Source of the DNA: an uncultured Paraglaciecola sp.
GTDB lineage: Bacteria > Pseudomonadota > Gammaproteobacteria > Enterobacterales > Alteromonadaceae
Length of the DNA stretch: 64,000 nucleotides
NCBI RefSeq assembly: GCF_913020055.1
Contig: NZ_CAJWCF010000004.1
Location: 1-64,000, forward strand
Direction of reading: 5' to 3'
Below the pieces are notes generated by a model. The model did not search any database. It saw only the letters and a list, made by a program, of their open reading frames with translations, and was not told where the DNA came from. The translations under genes and the position numbers were made by a program. Positions 10,272 to 19,386 of the stretch are shown in pieces (position 1 is the stretch's first letter; each line of letters begins with the position of its first letter).

Positions 10272-11363
10272 CTAAGACTCCAAAAAGTCCACTATCAAAG
10301 GATACACATCCAATGATGCATTTTGCCCAATAACGCAATCCACATGCCCGTAGTCAGGAATTTCTTGACGGTGATATAAATCGTTGCCATTTACACTGCG
10401 TAGTAGATTATAGGTTTCTAGGGTACTGCGAGGTAATACGCAGTCGTTATTAGTACCTGAGATAAACAGCATGGGCAGGGCTAATTTTTGTACATGCGGA
10501 AGGTAACTATTCTCTCCTTTGGCATTAATAAGCTGGTTTGCCAGTAACATTTCTGTCAACTGCTTCATTGCGCGCAAATTGGCTCTGCCAAACATGCGTG
10601 GTAGGGCATTGTGAGTAGCAATATTTAGCTGACTATGTTCATACAATTCACCAAATATAGAACTAATGCGGTGACATACGGGGCTGTTGCAACGCTCGTG
10701 TTTAGGAACGGGCATAAACACCAAGCTAGCATCGTATAATTTTGTGCACCAACCCGCATTAGAATCAGTAAACGCAGTTAAGTGTTTTTTACCGAAATAG
10801 GGTAACCATGCAGGGAGTCGTAATTTGGCTTTATTAGTATTTAAATCTAACGAATACAAGTGAGTGGAAACTTGTGAACACACAACTTTTCTGACGTTCT
10901 GCAGACCTGATAACAAGGCCATAGTTAAAGTTGATGATCCTACGCCATGGGCAAATACATCAACTGCCCTAGCTTTTGTAATCTCACACACTCGAGCAAC
11001 AGCCGCAGGATAATCTAGTGTGGCTACATCATCCATGGTGGATTGCAACGCACTAACAGGTAATTCAATACTTAATCGATGATCTAACAACCACACGTCA
11101 TATTTGTGATTTACTAAATATTCCAACAAATTACATTCTATGGTGTCGATGGCATACATTAAACTAGACACCGCAATACAATGAGACAAGATAATCGGCC
11201 CTTTATTGCCTCCTTGAAACCGGGTTAACCGCAGTTCAACGTTATCTTCTGTGGTAAAAAAGTGTTGTTCAGGCTTACCAGCATTAAGTGCTCGGATAGG
11301 CGTTATAGTTTGGTGGGGATCGTATCGTTGTACATCACTAATATAGTCGCTGAAATTATTCAT
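10272..11363 (-). CDS. Alpha/beta hydrolase (similar to C-terminal domain of GMC/cholesterol-oxidase-type proteins)
   Basis: ILSHCIAVSSLMY, VDVFAHGVGSSTLTMALLSGLQNVRKVVCSQVSTH; C-terminal DYGHVDCVIG. Confidence 0.7.
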   Translation of the reverse strand: MNNFSDYISDVQRYDPHQTITPIRALNAGKPEQHFFTTEDNVELRLTRFQGGNKGPIILSHCIAVSSLMYAIDTIECNLLEYLVNHKYDVWLLDHRLSIELPVSALQSTMDDVATLDYPAAVARVCEITKARAVDVFAHGVGSSTLTMALLSGLQNVRKVVCSQVSTHLYSLDLNTNKAKLRLPAWLPYFGKKHLTAFTDSNAGWCTKLYDASLVFMPVPKHERCNSPVCHRISSIFGELYEHSQLNIATHNALPRMFGRANLRAMKQLTEMLLANQLINAKGENSYLPHVQKLALPMLFISGTNNDCVLPRSTLETYNLLRSVNGNDLYHRQEIPDYGHVDCVIGQNASLDVYPLIVDFLES

Positions 11364-11700
11364 CTTGGCTTCCTTAGTTCAGAGAAAAAGGCGATACCCA
11401 AGTATAGATAAATTGCTGAAAAAACAACCAGCAACTCTCCATCTAAATTTTACTGTTGATTCGTGGTAATACGATGTGAACCTATAACTCAATGATGTCG
11501 ATGAGAAGCTTTGTTTTTGAGCATGCGTTGATAAATTCGTGCATGCTATTGAGAGTTGAATTATTCGTTGTTCTAGTAAACCATTAGAACAATGATTTTT
11601 CGCCGAGAACACTCTTTATGCAATAATTAACCTACCAAACGGATAAGTCAATATGGCGTTTATTAAAGATCGCCTCGGCTAAAAACTTAGCCATTTTTGA

Positions 11701-13029
11701 CTATTTCAAATCTAATACATACCTCAATACAAACACTGCGGCCATGATATAGGTGATCAAGGTGACTTGTTTATAACGCCCTGTACCGAGCATGATACCC
11801 ACATAAGTAATAAACCCGAGTGCTATGCCTTCGCTAATACTGAAAGTTAATGGCATGGCAAGTAAGGCCACAGTGGCGGTAGCGAGTGACGTAAGATCGT
11901 CAAAGTCGAGTTGTCTGAATGAGTCCATCATCAATATGCCCACCATTATCAGCGCGGGTGTGGTTGCCATTAGGGGAATGACTTTCATAAGTGGGGTTAA
12001 AAACAAAGCCAGCATAAAACACAAAGCAACAAACACTGAAGTCAGTCCGGTTCTGCCGCCAGCAGATACACCTGCTGCTGATTCAACATAAGACGTAACA
12101 GGTGAGGTACCAATTGCTGCGCCTATTACACTGGCCGCTGCATCGGCTGTCATCGCTTTGCCCATTTTAGGTAATTGACCGTTTTTATCCAATAAATTGG
12201 CGCGTCGGGATACACCTATTAAGGTGCCTATGGTATCGAACATATTCACAAACAGTAGAGCGAAAATAAGATCCCAAGTTTCAGCAAAAAATTCGATGGG
12301 GTACATAATATCCATAGCAAAAAATGTGCTGCTTATATCGTCAGGAAGACCAATGAATTGACTGGTATGTTGGGTTAAATAACCGTCACCCACTGGGATA
12401 AATGCACCCACTAAGCTGAGTACAACGATTGATATTAGGATCGCACCCGTTACTTTTCTAATGACTAAAACTATGGTTAATATTATGCCTGCTAACGCCA
12501 ATAACGTGGCGGGCTCAGACAAATCGCCAATAGATACAAACGTTGCAGGATTGTCGACTACTAAACCAGCATTTTTAAGGCCGATAAATGCGATAAACAA
12601 GCCAATACCGCATTGCACACCAATTTTAAGTGCTGCGGGAATTGCTTCAGCTATTTTAGTGCGCACCCCCGTCACAGATAACAACAGAAATAAAATACCG
12701 TTCCAAAATACAATGCCTAAGGCTGCGTCCCATGGTATTTCTCGCGTTAAACAAATCGTAAAAGCGAAGAAAGCATTTAATCCCATACCAGGCGCCATTG
12801 CGATGGGGTAGTTGGTCATAAAGGCCATTAATAATGTACCTAAACATGCCGCTATCGCTGTGACAGTGATAAGTCCTTCTATCGGCATGCCACCAGCACC
12901 TAAGATGCTCGGGTTGACTACCAGTACATAAGACATTGCAGCAAAGGTGGTTAAACCAGCAATAAATTCAGTTTTGAGATTGGTACCTTTTTCTTTCAAT
13001 TTAAAAAAGTGTTCAAGAAAGTTAGACAT
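11701..13029 (-). CDS. NCS2/AzgA-type adenine/guanine/hypoxanthine permease
   Basis: FIAGLTTFAAMSYVLVVNPSILGAGGMP, YPIAMAPGMGLNAFFAF, GTSPVTSYVESAAGVSAGGRTGLTS. Start trimmed to MSNFLEHFFKLKEKGTN at 13029 (ORF opens at 13095). Confidence 0.92.
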   Translation of the reverse strand: MSNFLEHFFKLKEKGTNLKTEFIAGLTTFAAMSYVLVVNPSILGAGGMPIEGLITVTAIAACLGTLLMAFMTNYPIAMAPGMGLNAFFAFTICLTREIPWDAALGIVFWNGILFLLLSVTGVRTKIAEAIPAALKIGVQCGIGLFIAFIGLKNAGLVVDNPATFVSIGDLSEPATLLALAGIILTIVLVIRKVTGAILISIVVLSLVGAFIPVGDGYLTQHTSQFIGLPDDISSTFFAMDIMYPIEFFAETWDLIFALLFVNMFDTIGTLIGVSRRANLLDKNGQLPKMGKAMTADAAASVIGAAIGTSPVTSYVESAAGVSAGGRTGLTSVFVALCFMLALFLTPLMKVIPLMATTPALIMVGILMMDSFRQLDFDDLTSLATATVALLAMPLTFSISEGIALGFITYVGIMLGTGRYKQVTLITYIMAAVFVLRYVLDLK

Positions 13030-13088
13030 ATTTATCACTCTGGTTTTGTATGAAAATATTTTGATTTTACAATTATTGTGCAAAAAGC

Positions 13089-13104
13089 TGACCACCTAGT
13101 CTGG
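13089..13104. promoter_or_regulatory. Candidate RutR-like operator upstream of permease
   Basis: TGACCACCTAGTCTGG; 14/16 identical to the xdhA site, about 60 bp upstream of the trimmed start. Confidence 0.5.
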
Positions 13105-13309
13105 CAATGGTCTGATTTATGCTGTTAACATACGTTAGATGTTATCGAACGTGAAGAAACAATCCGATATTTTTACTCTAGCCCTTTGATTTGGCTGAAA
13201 TATATCACCTAGAAACAGCTACCATAGCTAGTGTTGCACCAATTATTAACTTAGTTAGCTATTTTGGTGCAAGTATTATCAACATGCCCTAGATTAAGTA
13301 GGTGAAAAA

Positions 13310-14317
13310 ATGACAAAAAATGAATTGAAGCAATGGGTAGCATCCCTGCCAAAAGTTGAGTTACACCTGCACATAGAAGGGTCGTTAGAGCCTGAATTAA
13401 TGATGGCTCTAGCAGACAAACATCAGATTGCATTGCCTTATGCGAATATTGAAGAAGTAAAACAAGCATATAACTTCGAAGATCTGCAAAGCTTTTTAGA
13501 CCTTTATTATTTTGGTGCGTCGGTGCTTAAAGACGAAGACGATTTTTATCAGCTGATGTGGAATTATTTACTTAAATGTAAAGAAGATAACGTTGTTCAT
13601 GTAGAAATTATGTTTGACCCACAAACCCATACAGAACGAGGCATTGGCTTTGATGTGTTTATGCAGGGTTTTAAACGGGCTATGCAACAAGCTGAACAAG
13701 AGTGGGGCCAATCCTGTTTATTGATTATGTCTTTTTTGCGGCATTTGACAGAACAAAGTGCCATTCAAACATTAGAATCTGCAAAACCTTATTTAAACGA
13801 TATTATTGCTGTTGGATTAGACAGTGCTGAGTTAGGCAATCCACCTGAAAAATTTACTCAAGTGTTTGAAATGGCCAAAGAATTAGGTTTAAAACGCGTG
13901 GCGCATGCTGGGGAAGAAGGCCCTGCAGATTATGTGTGGGGAGCACTTAAAGCTTTAGATGTACATCGAATTGACCATGGTGTGCGTAGTATTGAAGATC
14001 CTAAATTGATTGAGTTCTTAATCCAATCACAACATCCGTTAACCGTTTGCCCTCTGTCTAATACTAAGTTAAAAGTGTTTAGCCATATGCAAGAGCATAA
14101 CGTTTTGCAATTACTTGACTTGGGTCTGATGGCTACGATTAACGCAGACGATCCTAGTTATTTTGGTGGATACTTAAACGACAACTTTTTTGCCATAATC
14201 GACCATTTACCTATCCAAAAACATCAATTGCATCAATTAGTAATAAACAGTTTTAATGCTAGCTTTATGCCTGCAGAGCAAAAACGAAAATGGTTGGAAA
14301 AAATAGATTCTTACTAA
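13310..14317 (+). CDS. Adenosine deaminase family, probable adenine deaminase
   Basis: LPKVELHLHIEGSLEPE, KRVAHAGEEGPADYVWGAL, RIDHGVRSIED, VCPLSNTKLKVF, NADDPSYFGGYLNDN. Confidence 0.88.
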   Translation: MTKNELKQWVASLPKVELHLHIEGSLEPELMMALADKHQIALPYANIEEVKQAYNFEDLQSFLDLYYFGASVLKDEDDFYQLMWNYLLKCKEDNVVHVEIMFDPQTHTERGIGFDVFMQGFKRAMQQAEQEWGQSCLLIMSFLRHLTEQSAIQTLESAKPYLNDIIAVGLDSAELGNPPEKFTQVFEMAKELGLKRVAHAGEEGPADYVWGALKALDVHRIDHGVRSIEDPKLIEFLIQSQHPLTVCPLSNTKLKVFSHMQEHNVLQLLDLGLMATINADDPSYFGGYLNDNFFAIIDHLPIQKHQLHQLVINSFNASFMPAEQKRKWLEKIDSY

Positions 14318-14323
14318 CGCCTA

Positions 14324-14587
14324 TTATTTATCTTGAGAAGCCATTGCAATGACTAGTTGTAAGGCTTCATCTTTGCTAAACCCGCTTTCTATAAGCGCTT
14401 CGTAATGTTTACGTAACAATTCTGCTTGGGCTTTAACTAATCTTGGATCACTTAATACTGTTGTCTGATTAAGCAATTGCTCTGACAGTTGTTCGTTCAT
14501 AAAATTAAACGGTTTGCTTTCTTGTGCGTTAACCATGCCTATAGAGAAAGCTAATATGGCAATAATCGGAATATAGGTGTTTTTCAT
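14324..14587 (-). CDS. Small secreted protein of unknown function
   Basis: Signal peptide MKNTYIPIIAILAFSIGMVNAQ then about 65 aa; trimmed from ORF start 14617. Confidence 0.55.
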   Translation of the reverse strand: MKNTYIPIIAILAFSIGMVNAQESKPFNFMNEQLSEQLLNQTTVLSDPRLVKAQAELLRKHYEALIESGFSKDEALQLVIAMASQDK

Positions 14588-14705
14588 GATATCTCTCAGT
14601 TCGTAGGATAGACCCACTGGTTAGTGGCCGCTTGATAGCGACCTGCAATGTACGTTCACGTTACTTCGTTTACGAGTAATAATTAATCTCAAAGTTCAGT
14701 ACTCA

Positions 14706-16430
14706 TTAACGACTGAGTTCTTCTATCAGAGTTCGATACTTCGGGAACTGTTTGATTAAGTTAGCCGTTTTACCTAACTGCATATCAGCATATTCAAAAC
14801 CAGGAGCCACGGCTTCACCAATTAAACCATACCCATACTTACCGGAAGTTGATATTTTTGAAGCTTTCCAAGTGCCACCTTCGACCATCATTTGCATCTG
14901 ATGACCTTGGCTTGGATCTGGTCCTAAAATGGTGGTTTGTAAACTACCGTCAGCGTTCAGCATATAGTAGGTAATAGGATCACCCATATGGAAATAGTGC
15001 ATGATATCTGATTGGTTCATATGAAAATGACCAATGGGAGATTTCGCACTTAACAGATAGTAAATGCTAGTCATGGTGACTCGATTGCCATTGTCAGTGG
15101 TAATAGTAGGGCGATGGTCCGCTTTAAAAGTTTGGCGAAAATACCCTCCTTCAACATGTTCTTCTAAGTTTAATGCTTTAGCTAACTGTTTTGCAGTGAG
15201 CAGGTTGTTGTCATTGGTTACACTGGCTAATTCACTAATGGATGCCGACTTTTCAGAACTTGGTGTGAGGCGTTGCTGGCTCACATTGTTTATTTCACTT
15301 TGTACTGCATAGGGCATGGTTGTTTTGTATTCGCCCCAATTAGCGACAATTGTATTCACCACTTTACTACCCACTAGATAAGCTGATTCGAGCGCAGATT
15401 GCATGCCTGCATAACCATTCTCACCGCTTTCTAATCTTAAATTTTCAATAGCGCTTAAATCTGCTGGAGGCATTGAATAATTGCTACCAGTACGCACTAC
15501 CATAAAACGCTTTTTATCCACTTTTTTAATGTTATCTAAGTAGATCATTGATTGATAACTGCCGGTATCTTCCATGCCAGAACTAACAAAATTTCCTTGC
15601 CCAGCTGTCCAGTAGTGAGTCCAATCGTTTGCCCATTGGTTTAATAAATCACCATGCCAAAAAGTGGATGCGGCCAAATGTTCGCCTTTTAATACAAAAG
15701 GTAATTTTTGAGCATTCGGATAACCCACGTATTTATCTCGAAGAGTTTGCATACGTGGGTAATCATTTAATTCAACATCTTTAGTCAGTGTGTAAGCCCA
15801 ATCCACTAGTTGAGGGTTAAGTTGATATACCTCACCATTTGAAGATTGGCCATGCCTATTCACTTGATTGAGGTCAATGGTTTGATTTTTGAGTATTGGA
15901 TCAGTGGTAAATAACGGAAAGTAACCTGATGACCAGCTGTCAGGAATTTCTCTAGCATCAATTTGATGGGCCAAATCACCGTCGAGCAGCCAAGTAGCCC
16001 AAGCGGCAGAGCCTAAAGAAGCATCCGCTGGGTCAAAACCAGCAATCCCAGCTACTAACCAATAGGCATGGGTTAAATCAAATCTAGGATCTAAGCCTAA
16101 GGCCATTATTGCAGTTGCCGCTTTAGCAGTTCCCATACCAGTCACTATGCCCATTACGCCCGTTTCAGCATTGATACAAATATCATGGTGTGAAACAGCA
16201 AAAGGTAAACAAGTATCAAGCTTTTGGCCTGCTTTCCAAAGTTGAAATTCACCCGGTTTATCACCTTCATCAGCACCAATTTCAAACATGGTGACAACGA
16301 CAACTTTTATTTCAATGGGGACGTCGGCAATTTGTAAGTCATTACTAGTATCATTTTGCGGTGAGCAACTTGATAACAGCAGCAGACTTAAAATTGTTAG
16401 GTAACTCGCTTTTAAAATATTAGTAAACAC
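14706..16430 (-). CDS. Lipoprotein: NUP (purine nucleoside permease family) domain fused to C-terminal DUF985 cupin
   Basis: N-terminus with lipobox LLSSC; NUP-like EIKVVVVTMFEIGADEGDKPGEFQLW...GIVTGMGTAKAATAIMALGLDPRFDLTHAYWLVAGIAGFDP; C-term EEHVEGGYFRQTFKADHRPT...IGHFHMNQSDIMHYFHMGDPITYYML...APGFEYADMQLG. GTG at 16430 preferred over ATG at 16463. Confidence 0.8.
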   Translation of the reverse strand: MFTNILKASYLTILSLLLLSSCSPQNDTSNDLQIADVPIEIKVVVVTMFEIGADEGDKPGEFQLWKAGQKLDTCLPFAVSHHDICINAETGVMGIVTGMGTAKAATAIMALGLDPRFDLTHAYWLVAGIAGFDPADASLGSAAWATWLLDGDLAHQIDAREIPDSWSSGYFPLFTTDPILKNQTIDLNQVNRHGQSSNGEVYQLNPQLVDWAYTLTKDVELNDYPRMQTLRDKYVGYPNAQKLPFVLKGEHLAASTFWHGDLLNQWANDWTHYWTAGQGNFVSSGMEDTGSYQSMIYLDNIKKVDKKRFMVVRTGSNYSMPPADLSAIENLRLESGENGYAGMQSALESAYLVGSKVVNTIVANWGEYKTTMPYAVQSEINNVSQQRLTPSSEKSASISELASVTNDNNLLTAKQLAKALNLEEHVEGGYFRQTFKADHRPTITTDNGNRVTMTSIYYLLSAKSPIGHFHMNQSDIMHYFHMGDPITYYMLNADGSLQTTILGPDPSQGHQMQMMVEGGTWKASKISTSGKYGYGLIGEAVAPGFEYADMQLGKTANLIKQFPKYRTLIEELSR

Positions 16431-16444
16431 AGATTTTCTTCCAA

Positions 16445-16477
16445 TAAAAAAGGGTAAATACATGACATATTTACCCT
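16445..16477 (-). terminator. Intercistronic terminator or attenuator between TonB receptor and NUP gene
   Basis: On minus strand AGGGTAAATA-TGTCATG-TATTTACCCT followed by a T-rich run; perfect 10-bp stem. Confidence 0.6.
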
Positions 16478-16502
16478 ATAAGGTTGTTTTGATAAAAGCT
16501 AA

Positions 16503-18941
16503 TTAAAACTTATAGCTGAATTTCGCTTGGTAGTGGCGAGGTAATTCAGGCAATACAATTTGAGCACCAAATAAATCTGGGAAGTTAGCTCTAAAATACC
16601 TTTCGTCAGTTAAGTTTTTGATATTGAAGCTTGCAGTCCATGTGTCTGCTTCATAAAATATACCAGCATTAATCAAAGTGTAGGAAGGTAATGTAACGGC
16701 TTGAGAGAAACTTGAAAATGTCTCATCAGCCTTAACAAGACTCGCGTTTAGCGCATAACCATTTTGAAAGTCGTAAGTAGCATTTAACGTATAAATGTTT
16801 TCAGGGATACCCGCTTTGCGCGATGCTTCCTTGTCACCTTCGCCAATTAATGTCAGTCCAATTGGATTACCACCGTATATTAATGAAGCATCAGACAAGG
16901 ATGTGAGGTCTTCTATTCCCAAGAAACCAAACAAACTACCACCTTCACCGTTGTTATAGGCAGTTAGGTTATACACTTTTAAGTTTGTGTAACCCGCACC
17001 AATAACAAGTTGATCTGACACTACCCAACGTAATTCAAATTCTGTTCCTTTGTTTTCCGTTGTAGCGTTAGTAACAATAGCCTGTGCGTTAAAGTCACTG
17101 CGTTCTTGTTCATAAACAGACAATGCGAAGTATAAACTGTCGTCGAGAAATGAACCTTTAACACCATATTCAAACAATTCAGACGTATCGAATGCACCAT
17201 TATAAGGATTTCCATCGCCATCTATTAATTGTCCATAACCAATTTCCGCTCCTTGACCCGCAATCAAAGTCGCTTGTTCAGCAGCAGTAATGTAAGGGAT
17301 TAAACCAAAATCGGTTTTATAAGAGATACTGGCATTCCATGAGGTGCCATCAAAGGTTTCTTCTGCACTGTTAACAGTTGTTTGATTAAGTAACAAATCG
17401 CCGCGGCTGGTTGTCTCTACATCTATTGTGTCATAACGCACACCTAGTACGATGTTTAGCCCCATTTCCCAAGTTAGATCAGTCATCACAGCAAAACCTA
17501 AATCGGTATAACTTCCCGTATCATGATTATCGAAATCTTTACCAATGCGAGTGCCTAACAAACGTCTGTCCAATGCGGTTGAAGGACCCGTCAGATCTCG
17601 TCTATTAAAAAATTCATTGGCAAAATCATCAGCATGGAAAAACTCTGTATGACGAATTGAAGGTGAAATTTGAACTTGTGCTAGTAAGGTGTCAGTTTCA
17701 TATTCAGATGAAAAAACCAGTTTATTTTCAAACACAGAACTGTCGTGAGTTTGAGAAAAACCATAGGCGTTTTCATTTAAATTATCGTAGGCCTCATAAA
17801 ACATTTGGTTTTTGATTTCCCAACCACTATCCGTGTAATAAAAAATATCGAAATAAGCGGTTTCAACGGTATTTAACAACACATCATCAGTTGCTACTAA
17901 TACTTGGTTTCCACGTAGAGTAGCGGTGCCTGGATTATCTAACTGCATCGCTTCGGTAGCATCAGCATCGGTAAATGCGGGAGCGAAAGGATAGAAAAAA
18001 CCATTGCCTCCAAGGTTAACTACACCATACTCTTGGTGCGAAATTGAACCATCACCATTGGTATCTAGTGGTTTGGCTGTTCCTGTTACGTAAGTACCAT
18101 TATCAATTAAATCTTGGCTTAAACGGTTCCAGCCTGCTACTTGGTTGCCATCATAGTCATGATACATTCCGCCAAATTCAAAGCGTAAATTATCAGTGAT
18201 ATCTACATTAAATGACGCCTGTAAAACTGTTTGGTCGGTGCCTGAATTATCATAATAACTACCTGAGTTTTCGACTTCACCGTAAAGGTAGAAACCGGCT
18301 TCTTTTCCACCAATGGTTGTTGGACCACCTAGCTCAGCTGATAGGATACTTTTATCCCAGCTACCTAGTGAGTAGGAAAATGCACCTTCGTTTTGCGCTA
18401 AATATTGTCCACCACTGGCACGTGCCGATTTTGGATTGAAATTTAGATATCCACCAATCTTAGCTGGGCCATAGATCGGTGATGCCGGACCACGAACAAT
18501 ATCAATTCGGCTTGAAGCACCTATTGGTGTTGGATAGTTACCTGGGTTATCTAAGCGTTTTACACCACGGAAATAGGTTTCACCTGGTGTACCACGCACA
18601 TCTAGCGAGCCTGCAACACCAAAAAACGATTGAGTAAATGTACCTGGGGCGAACGCAACTAATTCATCTATATCGCTCACTGCAAAACGTTCAAGCTGTT
18701 CTTGACTGATAGTTGATGCTGATCGTGGTGTTTCAAGGATTGATTTACCAAAACCGAATACGGCTTCAACATCTTGTCCGGGTAAGCTGCCTAAAGAGCC
18801 TGTTACCTGAATTCGCTCGACACTTTCTTCTTCACTATCTTGCGCGATGGCTTGTAGTGGAATGAAGGTAGCTAAACCAATAGCAACTGCTTTAGTAAGT
18901 GGATTAGTTAAAAAGGTTTTGTTTGTCATTGTGTTTCCCAA
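16503..18941 (-). CDS. TonB-dependent outer-membrane receptor
   Basis: Signal peptide, ESVERIQVTGS TonB box region, plug RIDIVRGPASPIYGPAKIGGYLNF, beta-barrel ending YQAKFSYKF. Confidence 0.9.
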   Translation of the reverse strand: MGNTMTNKTFLTNPLTKAVAIGLATFIPLQAIAQDSEEESVERIQVTGSLGSLPGQDVEAVFGFGKSILETPRSASTISQEQLERFAVSDIDELVAFAPGTFTQSFFGVAGSLDVRGTPGETYFRGVKRLDNPGNYPTPIGASSRIDIVRGPASPIYGPAKIGGYLNFNPKSARASGGQYLAQNEGAFSYSLGSWDKSILSAELGGPTTIGGKEAGFYLYGEVENSGSYYDNSGTDQTVLQASFNVDITDNLRFEFGGMYHDYDGNQVAGWNRLSQDLIDNGTYVTGTAKPLDTNGDGSISHQEYGVVNLGGNGFFYPFAPAFTDADATEAMQLDNPGTATLRGNQVLVATDDVLLNTVETAYFDIFYYTDSGWEIKNQMFYEAYDNLNENAYGFSQTHDSSVFENKLVFSSEYETDTLLAQVQISPSIRHTEFFHADDFANEFFNRRDLTGPSTALDRRLLGTRIGKDFDNHDTGSYTDLGFAVMTDLTWEMGLNIVLGVRYDTIDVETTSRGDLLLNQTTVNSAEETFDGTSWNASISYKTDFGLIPYITAAEQATLIAGQGAEIGYGQLIDGDGNPYNGAFDTSELFEYGVKGSFLDDSLYFALSVYEQERSDFNAQAIVTNATTENKGTEFELRWVVSDQLVIGAGYTNLKVYNLTAYNNGEGGSLFGFLGIEDLTSLSDASLIYGGNPIGLTLIGEGDKEASRKAGIPENIYTLNATYDFQNGYALNASLVKADETFSSFSQAVTLPSYTLINAGIFYEADTWTASFNIKNLTDERYFRANFPDLFGAQIVLPELPRHYQAKFSYKF

Positions 18942-19053
18942 GGTAGTGATTTTGCATATGTGTTGTATTAGGCTCTTTGGACTATTCAGCCCACTGTTTT
19001 AGTTATCAATTTAATTTTTTACTTACGGTTTAGCATTATCGATGCCAATGTCT

Positions 19054-19067
19054 TGTCCAAATGGTCT
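19054..19067. promoter_or_regulatory. Candidate RutR-like operator upstream of TonB receptor
   Basis: TGTCCAAATGGTCT; fits TGACCAnnTGGTCA with 2 mismatches. Confidence 0.4.
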
Positions 19068-19386
19068 AGTCACAATAGTATTTACTAATACATTGATATA
19101 AATAGTAAAGTTACAAAGCGACAAGCGAATGTTCGGTTTGTTTATTACTCGGTTCATTAGTCCGTCAAAATTCTTGCGCACCAAGTTAAATCATTTTCCT
19201 TTGTATTGCACCATTGGAGGGCTTAGTTCTAAAAAAATAACGTTTTAACAATGGCTTAGATTTGTTGTTCTTTTGGCAACTGATTAGTTTTTCAGCGTCC
19301 GTCGTCCTAAGCAAAAGTAGATGCCATGTTTTACTTTGGGTTTGTCGTATAATCCACAAATCGTTTAGCTTGTTTAGGAATAACCC

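Noticed and set aside
11379-11612. 77-aa minus ORF upstream of the alpha/beta hydrolase
   Set aside because: No recognisable domain or SD; likely just the intergenic leader.
12461-12811. 116-aa plus-strand ORF inside the NCS2 permease
   Set aside because: Antisense shadow of a conserved membrane protein gene; no SD or family resemblance.
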